Shown: one piece after another, positions 47,230-58,323 of the stretch
Layout of the letters: every line of letters begins with the position of its first letter
How positions within the stretch are numbered: position 1 is the first letter of the stretch
Assembly: GCA_958298945.1 (NCBI GenBank)
Contig: OY282609.1
Coordinates: 33,949,212-34,013,211, forward strand
DNA length: 64,000 nucleotides
Direction: 5' to 3'
Source: Atherix ibis
Lineage: Eukaryota > Arthropoda > Insecta > Diptera > Athericidae
Position numbers and translations under genes: made by a program
The notes under the pieces: model-generated
What the model saw: the letters and a program-made list of their open reading frames with translations, nothing else
What the model was told of the DNA's origin: nothing
The model's database searches: none

Positions 47230-48120
47230 GAAAAAAGTGTAGCCGACTGCCGATGGTGATTGGAGAGACTTAGCTGTAACGTCTCTCCCTGGATGCCGCT
47301 CCTTAGCTGTTACGTCTCTCTCTGTAGAGGAAGTAGATATTGCAGTGGCCTAAGGAGCCTAAAGAGCACACTCATTGCTACCGCCAAAAATGTAAAATGT
47401 AGTAGACACCAGCCGCAAAGAGTGTTTGACGATGATTGCAACCAAACAACAGAACAAAACAATGCTATATTCTCAGATATCGCAGGAATGCGTAGAGAAT
47501 TATCGTGAATTGCAAAAAACAGAGAAAAGGATTTACAGACAACAGAAAAAAGCCTGGGAGAACGAACAGGTTTGTGTAATCGAAAAATATAAGGAGCAAC
47601 CACACTAGGGTCAGAAGTTTTATCTCTTGTACCTGTGAGCAAGATGAGGCAATTTACACTACAGAGTTCATCATGTCGCAGCAAAGAGGGTGATCTGATT
47701 TCCGAGCAAATGGGTCTATTAAGCCGATAGGTGGGACTTTTGATGAACTCCTAAACTGTAGGTCGGCCATCTGAAGAAGACATGCTGGCACCACCACGCA
47801 TTGTGAGGAAACGAAAAAACCGATACATGGACTGAGGAACCACATTAAAATGATCCGTCGATTGAGGAAGCGACATATTGCACGAAACAGGGTATCAATT
47901 AGTGACCCGGTTATGGGACAGCAAATCAATGCCCGATTACTGGCACCTTGGCTCAAAAAATTAGATATCACAGGATCTAGAGCAATTACAGAGCTATTAA
48001 GCTGCTGAGTACCATCTATAAGATATTCTCCGCTATCTTACTAGGCAGGATCAATTATTGGCCTATACTCGAGAGGCTTCATTCCTCTGCGACAGTCGAT
48101 GGAAAAACTGGAATATGGGC
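47230..48120 (+). pseudogene. RTE-type non-LTR fragment (linker to first RT motifs)
   Basis: Frames in order: AVAWRSLKSTLIATAKNV-like sequence near 47345; RVFDDDCNQTTEQNNAIFSD near 47425 (the W.DEEC...N.A segment after the endonuclease); NYRELQKTEKRIYRQQKKAW and ENEQVCVIEKYKE (47490-47600); EGDLISEQMGLLSR near 47690; and NYRAIKLLSTIYKIFSAILL with GRINYWPI (47980-48065), the NYRGISLLS..YKI motif of RTE-type RTs. The PADW-type segment and the catalytic palm are missing. Several frameshifts. Confidence 0.7.
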
Positions 48121-48253
48121 AAAATATCAAATAATTATAAAAATTAAATTATAAATGCGTTTTATTCATTAAATTGACTTGTGATCGGTTCAGCCTCTGT
48201 TTCAAAAAAAAAAATTGTCTGCACTCCAATTGGTTATCTATACTGATGATATA

Positions 48254-49095
48254 CGAGGTCTATTCAAAAATATCGCAAATTTCCGCTGGCTACTCGTATT
48301 CGATTTTCGATTCTTTTGTGGTGTTATGTTGGTACTCATGTCTCTCACTTATGCCGACAAGTTCGGCCATTTTGAATATTCAGTTAATTTTTGACAGCTG
48401 CTTTGCTTACACGTGTTTTGGCTCGTCTTCGATTTTTGCTCAATTTCGACCAAAAACAGCATCGCATTAACATTGCTAAGAAGCGGTTGGACTCTGTCCG
48501 CGACGACCCAAGTTTGCTCCAAACGGTCATAACTGGTGAGGAATCATAGGTTTATGGTTATGACGTGGAAACCAAAGCTCAATCATCCCAATGGTGCATT
48601 ATGAGTTCTTGCCATATGGTAGAACGGTCAATAAGGAACATTACCTGCAAGTTATGCGCAAGTTTCACCAAGCAATCCACCAAAAACGCCCGGATTTGTG
48701 AAAGAACAAAAATTGGCTTTTGCACCATGATAACGCCCCTGCTCACGCATCGTTGCTTGTGCGCGAATTTTTGGCCAAAAACAACACACTAATAATGCCG
48801 CAGTCACCGTATTCTCCAGAACTGGCCTCCTGCGACTTTTTCTTGTTCCCGAAACTGAAGAGCCCCATGAAAGGACGACACTACGCTACGATTGAGGAGA
48901 TAAAGACGGCATCGAGGAGCTGAACAAGATCACAAAAAATGATTGTTTGAAGTGTTTCGAGGATTAGAAAAATGGTGGTACAAGTATGTAATATCTGATG
49001 GGGATTACTTTGAAGGGGAAAAAATAGATATTCATGATAAAATAAATAATTTTCGAAGAAACACAAAATTCGCGATACTTTTTGAACATCCCTCG
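48254..49095 (+). mobile_element. Mariner family 3, internally deleted copy
   Basis: The left end CGAGGTCTATTCAAAAATAT follows TA. The right end inverted begins CGAGGGATGTTCAAAAAGTA, with the flanking TA mutated to TG. The 5' untranslated sequence is joined to the catalytic half at the same place as in 30231-31098 (TTTTGCTCAATTTCGACCAA). The transposase remnant reads QKQHRINIAKKRLDSVRDDP, then ITGEES with a stop, MHHDNAPAHASLLVREFLAK, PYSPELASCDFFLFPKLKSP and NKITKNDCLKCF. The first Asp is Glu (GEE). The second and third are kept with 34 residues between, confirming DD34D spacing. Confidence 0.85.
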
Positions 49096-49264
49096 TGTGT
49101 AATCTTGAGATTTTTGAGACAAAATATTATAATAGTTAATGTAACCTTGAGATTTTTAAGGTGTTCGTTTAGTTTAGTTCTTTAATATACTCTCAAAATA
49201 AAATTAGTGTAAAATTTAAGGGAAGGGTCATGCTCGTTAATGGATACTTATTTAGCTTGGTAGG

Positions 49265-49600
49265 GGATAGCAAGTTGCAGACTTTTTATATATGGCTTCG
49301 AAATAAGGACAATGACGGGCAGTGATAAAGTTACTCTTGATCGCTATGAAAGAAAAGTCTTACGCAGGAGTTATGGCCCTATCTATGAAGATGATAACTG
49401 GAGAATTAGATGTAACGAAGAGTTAATACTCTCTATTGGCAAGTGATATTGTCCGAAAAATAAAAATAGTGAGGTTGCGATAGATAGCACACATCATACG
49501 AATGAATAAATAGGAGCCCATATAAAAAATCTTTTTGACAAAAGCAAAATCGCCTCTTAGATGAAAGGTGTAATAAATTAGAGGCTAAAGGCCGTTAACA
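49265..49600 (+). pseudogene. RTE-type non-LTR C-terminal fragment
   Basis: The translation reads IYGFEIRTMTGSDKVTLDRY, then ERKVLRRSYGPIYEDDNWRI and RCNEEL. After a shift it reads SDIVRKIKIVRLRWIAHIIR MNE in three short frames. This is the C-terminal domain after the RT in RTE-type elements (YG.E.W.......L...ERK.LR.I.GP......WR.R.N.EL ... RL.W.GH..RM). It is probably the 3' part of the element at 47230-48120, now separated by the mariner at 48254. Confidence 0.75.
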
Positions 49601-52443
49601 GCGAAATTCATTGAACTGTTTTTGACGAAAAATAAATATTTTCTTCTAATAAAAGCTATAAATAAAATTTAATATCTCATATCAAAATGATAATAATGAA
49701 TGATTATTTAGATACTTGTACTCGTATAAGCTTTAAAGTATTGTACAAAAAAAGAAAAAAAGAAAAGCTATTAAAAAAGCAATGGTTAATTTTATAGCGT
49801 GACAAATTTATTAAAGAAAAAACTTTATTATTCTCATTATTGGCAGGAAAAGTTTTTTAGTTCTAATAAGTTTCGTTCGTGAGAGGAAAAATATTCGTAT
49901 TTTCTTTTATTATCTTCCTTTTTTTCTTCATTTTGATCGAGGGTAATTAAAATCAACTTAAGAAGGATGTAAGATAATGACACTATTTAATTTTATTCCT
50001 TATTATTTTTTGTTCATCTCAATATCTTGTCTTTGTATGCCTAGCTAAAAGTAGAGCCCAGCTAAGGGAAGAGCCCAGTTAAGAGTATGGCTCCATACTT
50101 CGTTTGTTACAAGTAATAATGAAAGCAGTAACTCAAAATGATAATTTCAAATTGAAAACTTTCATAAATTGTTTCTAATGAAAAATGAAATTGTTAAAGT
50201 TGTGCAAGTGCCAGTTTATATTCGTTGTACTAACGCCCTATTACTAAAACTGTTTGGGAGGGGGGGGGGGGAGACTTTTTGGAATTGGGGATGTTTGATG
50301 GTATTTTATACTTGGTAGGTTAGTCAACTTCATTGCACATCAGAAATAACTGTATGAGTATTGCATGGGTGAGAGATTCGTTCGTATGGCTGTCATTCAA
50401 GACGAACTAGATCTGAGTTCATATTTTTACAGTACTCGCATTAGACAGATTTCAGTTCCTTTTTTTTTATTCTAGTTTTATTCGTTTTTTTTTTCTAAAA
50501 GAAATATCCATCATAACGGAAAGTTATTAAATTTGTTTTGATGCATCATATTCTGTACGTTATGAGTATCCGAGAAGCTGTGGATCATTTCTGGAGTGCC
50601 AAGAATCAGTCTGTGGACGCTTATCTTCTCTGCCCTCTAATAGTTCATGAAATCGTGCAAATTTACATGCATACATATATTATGTTAAAAGTATGAATTT
50701 CATACTGGACGTAACCCTCGTTACTGCCCAAAGAAATAAAATTCCAAGTCAAATGAAATTTCTTTTCCGACATCGGGAAAATGTATATTGAACGTGTCCT
50801 TTAATAGTCCTATGCTCCAATGTATTTTATTATCGTCTGCTATCATTGAGTAGTATTCCACCCCTAGTAGACTGTTTAACATCGATTTAAAATTTTGTTA
50901 TTTTACTCTGTTCTCAGAATATATGGAAATTTGATGGCTAAAAGTAAATGCTGAGTGAACGCGTTGAATTGAGGGTTGCATAGAAAGGCGGGAAAATGAT
51001 GTCTAGGAATAGGACAATTACAGAGATTTCGTAGAATGTACAAAAATAACGCAAAAAAGTATTTTAAAAGCAAATATACTAACACATATACGATGTTCAG
51101 AGGGTGATGTGCTGGTATAAATGTGAAAGAATTCAGGTGCAAAGGTTTTTATAGAAACTTCATGATGACGACGATGATGATGATGATGATGATGATGTTC
51201 ACGAAGATGACGATGATGATACTATAAATAGGGAAGGTTACAGATTTTGAGGGTCGGAACTTGTTTACTTTTCGCATAGTGAAAAATAAACATCAAATAC
51301 TCTTCAAGTAAACATAAATTTAAATATATCGGCTATGATTCCTCTCTATCGATTAAAGCACACAAAATGAAATAAAAATTTATTTCTTGTTTTTTTATTA
51401 TTGTTTTTGTTTTAAGTAATAGCTTCTATTTAATTTAGTTTTATTAAATCGAAAGTTGTTTTGTTAAAAATTTTAAAACATATTTCAATGAAATCGAATG
51501 AAAATCGATTTAGTACTTTTGATTGACATTCAAAAAGACACAAGTTTGCTAAATTAAATAATCTTTCATTTGTTTTGTAATTTTCTATTCTACTTATCTC
51601 AATTTAGAGCTTTAAATAAGAATTTATAATTTTAGCTAGTAGTCATAGAACATTGATGTACAAAATTTATAAATTAACATAATGTCAGAAACATAAAGTG
51701 ATATTCATAGAATTAAATTCAATGTCAATTGTCAATTTGTTTAGTTATAGAAAACTACAAGTGATTGTATGTGATTACTCAGAATTTATATAGTATATAA
51801 ATATAAAAAGCATATACACATATATACAAAATATTTTCTACCTCAAAACTTCGAAATAAACTTTTTACAAATATAATAAAAATTTGAAAAAAAATTGTTT
51901 ATTATCAAAAACATATTTGATGTTTATCGCACTTTTGGGATTAAAACTAAAATTTTACAGAAATAGTTGAGAAAGAAAAATCGTTGTCAATAATAGTAGG
52001 AGAATCTATTGATAAATAAAATATAAAAATTTTATAGAATCATCTTTGAACACTAACAATTAATTAATGTAGACTTTTCCTTAATAGAAATAAACGATAG
52101 GGCCTTTACTTTTTAAGATTTTTTAAATTATGTGTATTTGGAGTTTATAATATTGTAGTTCAATCATAGAATCAGTATAAATATCAACTGTAAGGCAGAT
52201 ACAAATAATATAAAAGTATAAGATTTAGTAATCAAACTTATTTTTTTTGTTGCAACAATTTTATTTTATTGTTATCCCCATTAAAGTACATCCCTTGGGC
52301 AGCTAGCTGTACATCGGCTGTGGCGTTGTTTCCATTCTATGTAGCACTGGAATCGCCTTGAGCCCCTCGATTACACTCCTTTAAATGTTATTAAAAGTAC
52401 GCAGATGACGTCTGTTCATAGTAAAAAATTTACTTTGGGGAGC
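49601..52443. other. AT-rich intronic DNA, no gene recognised
   Basis: It holds a 12-G run at 50260-50271, a short mariner-like scrap at 50570-50611 and the GAT microsatellite at 51161. Nothing else is recognised. Confidence 0.4.
51161..51220. repeat. GAT/GAC trinucleotide microsatellite
   Basis: ATGATGACGACGATGATGAT continues as (GAT)n, with an interruption GTTCACGAA and then more GAT/GAC units. There is no coding context. Confidence 0.9.
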
Positions 52444-52532
52444 AAAAAAAGTCATACGAACCAATACAAGGTGGATAGGGTGCTAGGGCATCACCACCTA
52501 TTCACCTAATCTTGGTTCGTGTGACTTTTTTT
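52444..52532. repeat. Imperfect fold-back of a mariner catalytic segment
   Basis: The arms 52444-52482 and about 52494-52532 are imperfect reverse complements (AAAAAAAGTCA.ACGAACCA in both). Each arm, read toward the poly-T, encodes a version of the mariner motif PYSP.L.SCDFFLFP. This is a decayed inverted duplication of one transposase piece. Confidence 0.6.
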
Positions 52533-52544
52533 TGTTTCCCATAT

Positions 52545-52883
52545 AAATGAGGAGACAACCGCTAGTTACTAACTATTGGTAGCAAAGACTACCTAGGCCT
52601 ATACTATTACATGTTAGTTACCCTATTGGCCCACCTCCAGTACTAAAATCGTAGCAAGACCGGGTGAACGATGAGCTGGAACATCACAGAAATCCCTTTA
52701 TTTTAGCAAAGATAATTGAGAAGACAAGCGATAGTTACTAACTATTGGTAGCAAAGCCTACCTAAACATCTGCTATTACATGCTAATTATTCTAATCACC
52801 CATGTCCAGTACTAAAATCGTATCAAGATCAGCTGAATAATATGCTGTGGCATCACAAAAATTCCTTATTACGGTAAAGATAA
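52545..52883. repeat. Tandem repeat, two units of 169 bp
   Basis: Both units carry TAGTTACTAACTATTGGTAG, CAAAG.CTACCTA, CTATTACATG, CCAGTACTAAAATCGTA and AAAGATAATTGAG in the same order. A third, diverged unit is at 57150-57300. The identity is unknown. It sits directly upstream of a Jockey-type RT fragment and could be a 5' region of some TE. Confidence 0.8.
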
Positions 52884-52974
52884 TTGAGGATAGGGGCACT
52901 TATCGTGGTGAATCATCTAACTATCCGCAATGTCCAATATGACAAACCCTTTTTCTGAGCTTTTCTAGGACATT

Positions 52975-53430
52975 TTGATATATGAACGATACAGCTATTC
53001 TTACCCAGAATAATCATATTTCCACAGCTAGTACTATTTTAAAGAACCACATCAACTCCCTAGATGCATGGTTCAGAAGATGGGGAATAAAGTTTAATGA
53101 GGAAAAATGTGCTCATGTTACTTTTACACTTTACCAACAACAGGATTCTTTTGTAACCATAAATTGTATTAATATTTCATAAAAAATGAACGTGCATTAC
53201 ATTGCACTTATAATCGACAAATGGCCAACCTGCAACCCTTACCCGAAAATAAAAAGAAGCGAATTTAACAAAAAATACAGACAATTACTACGACTCTTAA
53301 ATTGACAATAAAAACTAAATCGTTAATATACAATGAGATACTTAAACCGATATGGACATACGAAATCGAACTTTCAGGATCAACTAAGAATTCCAATTTC
53401 AATCGAATCCAAATCCTACAATACCGTAGG
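52975..53430 (+). pseudogene. Jockey-type RT fragment (second family)
   Basis: From the catalytic motif onward: NDTAILTQNNHISTASTILK, then WFRRWGIKFNEEKCAHVTFT, KKYRQLLRLL, IYNEILKPIWTYEIELSGST and NSNFNRIQILQYR. This follows the palm-to-thumb order of Jockey-clade RTs (DDTAI ... W...W.IK.N..K). The first D of ADD is N or lost. Its sequence (WGIKFNEEKC) differs from the family at 46262, so a second Jockey lineage is present. Confidence 0.75.
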
Positions 53431-53660
53431 AAGCATCACAAGAGCTCTCACTTTTTCTACATTTTCATCAGTTTTCTATGTTGAAGATCTTGCTGAGTGA
53501 AGTTTGTGTCTTCCACTGATTATCGGCACTCCAGAAATGATCCACTGCTTCTCGGAACTTCTACTTTTGATAAGGAATGTCTCCCAAGTTTACCAACAAA
53601 CGTGATGGCGCATCGTTAGTACTAGTTTTGCTGTTCCATTTTTCGTAAAGAACTACAAAA
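53430..53660 (-). pseudogene. Mariner N-terminal fragment (REAVEDE type)
   Basis: The minus strand reads SSREAVDHFWSADNQWK, then, in another frame, TDENVEKVRALVM. This resembles the GREAVED...TEENVERVR linker of the fragment at 28640-28815. It is short and frameshifted, with no ends. Confidence 0.55.
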
Positions 53661-53754
53661 ACATAACTCCACTTATAGCACTCTATATCAGAGTAGGGCA
53701 AATGCGGCATTTAGTGTCTTTATTGAGTTCAGTATTTTCTTTCTCTTAATTATT

Positions 53755-54950
53755 CTTTTCTAATACATGTTCCTGCTACACATGATGATATAGAAGACAA
53801 ATCGTTTACTAACAAAATCATCGAAGAACTAATGTTCCCATTCCCTATGAGTCTTCCTCCCAAAAACTTTTAAAACTCGGAAATTAAAACTACTATTCTG
53901 CGTCTTCCCAATAAAAAAGCTCCTGGTTAGGATCTAATAACAGCACCTATTATGAAGCAAATTTCCCGAAAAGCTTTGATTTTAATCACGTATATTTTTA
54001 ATAATATCCTGCGCACAACCGATTTTCCCTTACTCTGAAAATTTTTTGTCATAAAAATGACTCCTAATCCAAATAAATCCGTTAATTTTCCTTCCTCCTA
54101 TAGACCTATCAGCCTCTTACCAATTCATGGTAATATATTTGAAAAACTCCTATTAAAACGACTCTACCCAGTCCTAGTTAATGAAAAAATTATTCCTGAT
54201 CACCAATTTGGCTTCCGATCTGAACACTCCACTATCCAGCATTGTTGATCATATTGCATCCTCTCTTGAGAGGAAAGAGTATTTCACAGGAGTATTTTTA
54301 GATATTTCCTAATCGTGGCATCCCGGACTTCTCTGAAAAGTCAAGACCTTCCTTCATTAAACACACTATCTTACCATCAATTCATATCTCTCCCAATGAC
54401 ATTTCCAAGTTGCAATTAACTCAGAATCCTCGAAAATATATCCTATTCTAGCCGGAGTCCCACAAGGTAGTATCCTTGGTCCCATTTTATATAATATTTA
54501 TGGAATTCAACTTTGGAGTTCAAAGAAACAATCAAAGAGTTCAACGAAACAAACATAAAAGCGGGCATCAACAATTTTTATCTTCCGTAAAATTGTTGAT
54601 GCCCGCTTTTATGTTTGTAACAACGTAATACATCGTTATCTAAATATTCCCCTTGTTCAGGACCTTTTGAAGTTTCCGCTATCAAAAATTTCACTCCCAT
54701 TTATCCTATCATCATAATTCACTTGTGAGAGAATTGTCCTGTACTGCCCTCACGGGAACCACTCATCGGAGACTTAAGAGACAATGGCCTAGAGATTTTC
54801 TACAGGAATCTAACTTCCATTATTTGGAGAAATGCCGATGTGTGTTAACTCCCACTTCATGATGCACAAGATTGTAAATTAAAATATTATGTAAATCTGC
54901 TTGTTACAATAAAATTGTAGTTGTAGATAAATATATATATATATATGTTC
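53755..54950 (+). mobile_element. Jockey-type non-LTR retrotransposon with internal deletion
   Basis: N-terminal RT: DDIEDKSFTNKIIEELMFPF, then RLPNKKAPG, SSYRPISLLPIHGNIFEKLL, RLYPVLVNEKIIPDHQFGFR and IVDHIASSLERKEYFTGVFL. The DISQAFD motif that holds the first catalytic Asp is cut short (DIS then RGIPD). After [18 protein letters not shown] the sequence jumps to [10 protein letters not shown], so the YADD-bearing part (about 300-400 bp by comparison with 46262) is missing. A fold-back palindrome follows at 54549. The 3' end is shared with 46262 and ends before an (AT)n tract at 54932. Confidence 0.85.
54549..54618. repeat. Perfect fold-back palindrome, 30-bp arms, 10-nt loop
   Basis: 54549-54578 (starts ACAAACATAAAAGCGGGC) and 54589-54618 (ends GCCCGCTTTTATGTTTGT) are exact reverse complements around TATCTTCCGT. 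The right arm is normal Jockey sequence ([10 protein letters not shown]); the left arm is its inverted copy, which disrupts the coding frame. Confidence 0.97.
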
Positions 54951-56457
54951 CTCACATTGAACATAATATTTATATAGAATATATATCCATATTAATTAAG
55001 TTAAATTTAATTTAAATTTTTATATTTACTATTATGTAACTACTCGTATAATATAATATATGAAATACTGACTCTTTAAATACGAGTACCTGGAAAACCG
55101 AAATGCGGCTCCCACTGAACTTATAGGTGCTCAACCCTGCTCTTTAGGGCCGCGTAATTACTAGAAAACGTACAAGGTATGTGGGAAGAAAGTCTTGCCC
55201 ATTTTAGATAGAGTTTTAAGAGATCATTCTCAGTGACGCCAGTCTGTCTATCTACTTTTCAGCCACATCTCGTATGTGTTCTTCGAAAAAATTTTAAAAG
55301 TAATTTGGGAAAATTCTTAATGTACAAAAGAGTCATTTTATAATTTAGTTTACTTTTCAAATTAATCAATACACTCGTGTATATATTTTGAAAAATTTTA
55401 TAACTTTTATAAATAAACTTTTTAAACTTCCAGCTAAAATGTGTTAATATTTTCAAATAATAATTTTTTCACAAAAAGCCTTTTAAAAGTTTTATTCATT
55501 ACTAACGATTTAACACTTCTTTACGAATTGAGAAATACTAAAGAATCTAAACACCATGTTTAATTTTGTATTTTATACGCTCATTTGAACGGATTTCTGT
55601 ATACGAAAAGGGGAAAAATAGCCAACATTTAAATATTTTACACTCCATAGCATTTCAATTGGTCAAATATGCCTGAAAATGTATACTACGATGCCTTTGA
55701 ATTGCTACTGCAGAAGTGCTAATATTCTATTTTTACAATCCTTTATGTTTACATTATGTTAGGTCTCGACAAGTGTAACTGTATTCGTACATATGTTTTT
55801 CTATATAGCTTTAAAAGCTTGGAAAAATCATTATGATTCCACAGATGTATGGTATGTATAAGTATAGGCTTCGTGAATTTTTCATACATTTCTCGGTCTA
55901 CTGCGTCACAGATTCTACAATTTGTATAGCTGCAATCAGCTGTAAATTCTAAACGTTCGAATATTGTACAATAGTTTTTGGTATGCAAAGGTGCCAGGAA
56001 AATTTCACTCCATAAAAGAGTGATAGGTCATTATTGGTTTAGTGATTAATTATATCGAACTACCGAAAAGAAAAACGAAGATACCAAAATAGTTTTACAA
56101 AAGGTATCTAAAATATTTTGTAATAACTCTAATCAAGATCATATATACTTATTCGAAAGGTAAATGATTATCTCTTTTATAAGCTTACATTAAATTTAAG
56201 TAAGTACGAATAAATTGTTTTTAAAATTAATATACAATTAATATAATAAGGATATAATAATTTACAAATACACATGTTACTAAACTGTTGTTCGAACTTA
56301 TCAAATTAAAATTATCAAATCTATGTGTAGTATTTATATAAAAGTAACTGACAAATATATTATCCATAAATTCATTATATGTTTCCTGAAAATACTCAAA
56401 CAAAATTAATTCGATAACTCTAATAAGGAAGAGTTAAATTGGTGTAAACGATACTTA
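54951..56457. other. Intronic DNA, nothing recognised
   Basis: No coding or TE motif is seen. Two TACGAGTA-type words occur near 55042 and 55079. Confidence 0.4.
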
Positions 56458-58169
56458 AGGTGCTATTAATCGATCTGCCAAATTGGCAGACATCCATCTA
56501 ATATGATATCACGTAATTTGGCATACGGCTGACTTACGATTGGCTGATAGCTAACTGGCTGACCAAAAGTTTAGGTATTATACGGTCAGGCAACTTAGTT
56601 GACTAGTCAGCCAAATCTGTCCCAAAGTTGTTAGCTACCATCAGAAAGTGGCTGATGCAAAAATCAGGCTAATTTACAGTCAGAATAATTTTGTCATTTC
56701 ACGGAGCTTATGGTACCTATCATCACATATAATACCACAGGTTCCGTACGACTGGAGGGTTTAAAATACGCATAATCAATGCATAACAAACCTACACTTG
56801 TAATGGATTTCGCCAGCTCAGCTGATTAAATTCAGATGGTTTCACCCAGCACAACTTCGACTTATTGCTTAGACTACCTCATGCAATGCAACCCTCGGCT
56901 CGGATCTCTCTTTTGTTTTTCACTCATATACTTGATCTAATTGCGGTCCCCTCTATTCCCCTTTCTTCTTGATCCATGTATGAAGAAATCAAGCAATTCA
57001 TCAATTCATTCATAAAATTTTATAATGGTGAGTGCTCTCAACCTATTGGCCGCTTACCCTCCTCCAAACTCGCACTTTTGTGATTTTATCTGGATCTGTC
57101 CCTGACCAGCTGTATCCACCAAAAGGACAACCGTTGCTACCAGTCAGTAACCGGTTACAAGCTAGTTACACTAACTGTTGGTAGCAAAGCCTACCTAAAC
57201 CTCTACTATCATCTGCAGTGAGAGAACCCGGGATCCTGGTATCCCCCACCTTTAGTACTAAAACCGTACCAGCGCTGTAGGTATTAAACTACATCAACGA
57301 CGATTCAGTCAAAGCCACCTCATTGCTCTGATCAGGTACAGGGTTTTTCAACATCGTGGGGTACCTGATCCCCATGGTACCACTTTTATATAAAGAGTAC
57401 TAGCTCGGTAATCCCCACGCAAAGATATACAGTTAGGAAATCTTTTAGCTTCCTAGGCACTGGACCGCAAGTTCAGCAAGAACCGTAGGCCACTTCTGGT
57501 ATTGATCATAGTTTGATCGTTCCCCAGAAAATTCTCCGTTGCAAACAACTTCAAATTTTTAGCAGACAAGCTGTTTTGTCCATCAAACAGTCAGCCGTCA
57601 GCCCTTAGAGTCAGCCCCATCCGAGGTTAAAGTCAACACATCAAAGATGGTGTTTTTTTAATTTCGTTTCGTTCATTTTATTTCAGTGCGAAAGTAAATA
57701 AAAAAAATATAAAATGAAAATGTTCGGTGCTTTGTGAATTGATTTTATTTTACTCTTCACTTTTTTGAACAATTAGAATTTGAATGGCATAAATTTTTCA
57801 AAAATTAATATTTTTCAATGAAAAAAAAATTGACCCCGAAATCATTTTAAGTACAGTTTATAATCAGATTTCTTTTAATTCACTTAAGTCAGTGATTTTA
57901 TATCTCCTCAATTCATGCTATGGCTAACGTGAGACAGAAGCTGACGGCTTGGCTAACGAATTGAAATATGACTGTCATCAGCTAAAAACCTAAATAATGT
58001 TATGAGACAGTCAGCCAAAATTGGCTGATTCGTCTGCCAATATTGGTTGGCCAACAAGTCAGCCACGTCAGCTAATGTCACAAATCAGTCTATCAACCAA
58101 ATTTGGGTAGGATTCTGGCGTCTCGTCGCCTGACGTTTGCTAAATTTTGCTGACCATTTAATGACACCT
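56458..58169. mobile_element. Candidate non-autonomous DNA transposon, TTA target site
   Basis: The left end AGGTGCTATTAATCGATCTG and the inverted right end AGGTGTCATTAAATGGTCAG are similar. TTA directly flanks both sides (56455-56457 and 58170-58172). Both subterminal regions are full of GGCTGA/TCAGCC words in both orientations (56490-56690 and 57585-58130). Such subterminal arrays are common transposase-binding regions. A 3-bp TTA target would fit PIF/Harbinger-type elements. The middle (56740-57590) is GC-richer and includes the third unit of the repeat at 52545. No transposase is seen. The inverted ends match only for about 33 bp with gaps, so this is a candidate. Confidence 0.5.
57150..57300. 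repeat. Third, diverged unit of the 169-bp repeat
   Basis: It shares GCTAGTTAC, CTAACT.TTGGTAGCAAAG, CCTACCTAAAC and TAGTACTAAAACCGTA with 52545-52883, but is single-copy here and lies inside the candidate element. Confidence 0.65.
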
Positions 58170-58323
58170 TTATTCAGTAAAAGTAATCGAATTTTTATGA
58201 TATGAAAAAAATATTATTTTTTAGACTACATTATTATTAGTAGGCTTAAACCACGCATAAGTGGTTTTTACGGATCCAAATGATTTTAATAAAGGTTTAT
58301 TAATCGGAAAAATAAAACAGGTA

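Noticed and set aside
50260..50271. 12-G run as a G-quadruplex or telomeric signal
   Set aside because: A single homopolymer, not four spaced G tracts; it could also be a sequencing or assembly effect.
51161..51220. GAT repeat as a poly-Asp coding segment
   Set aside because: No open frame continues beyond the repeat and there is no splice context; treated as a microsatellite.
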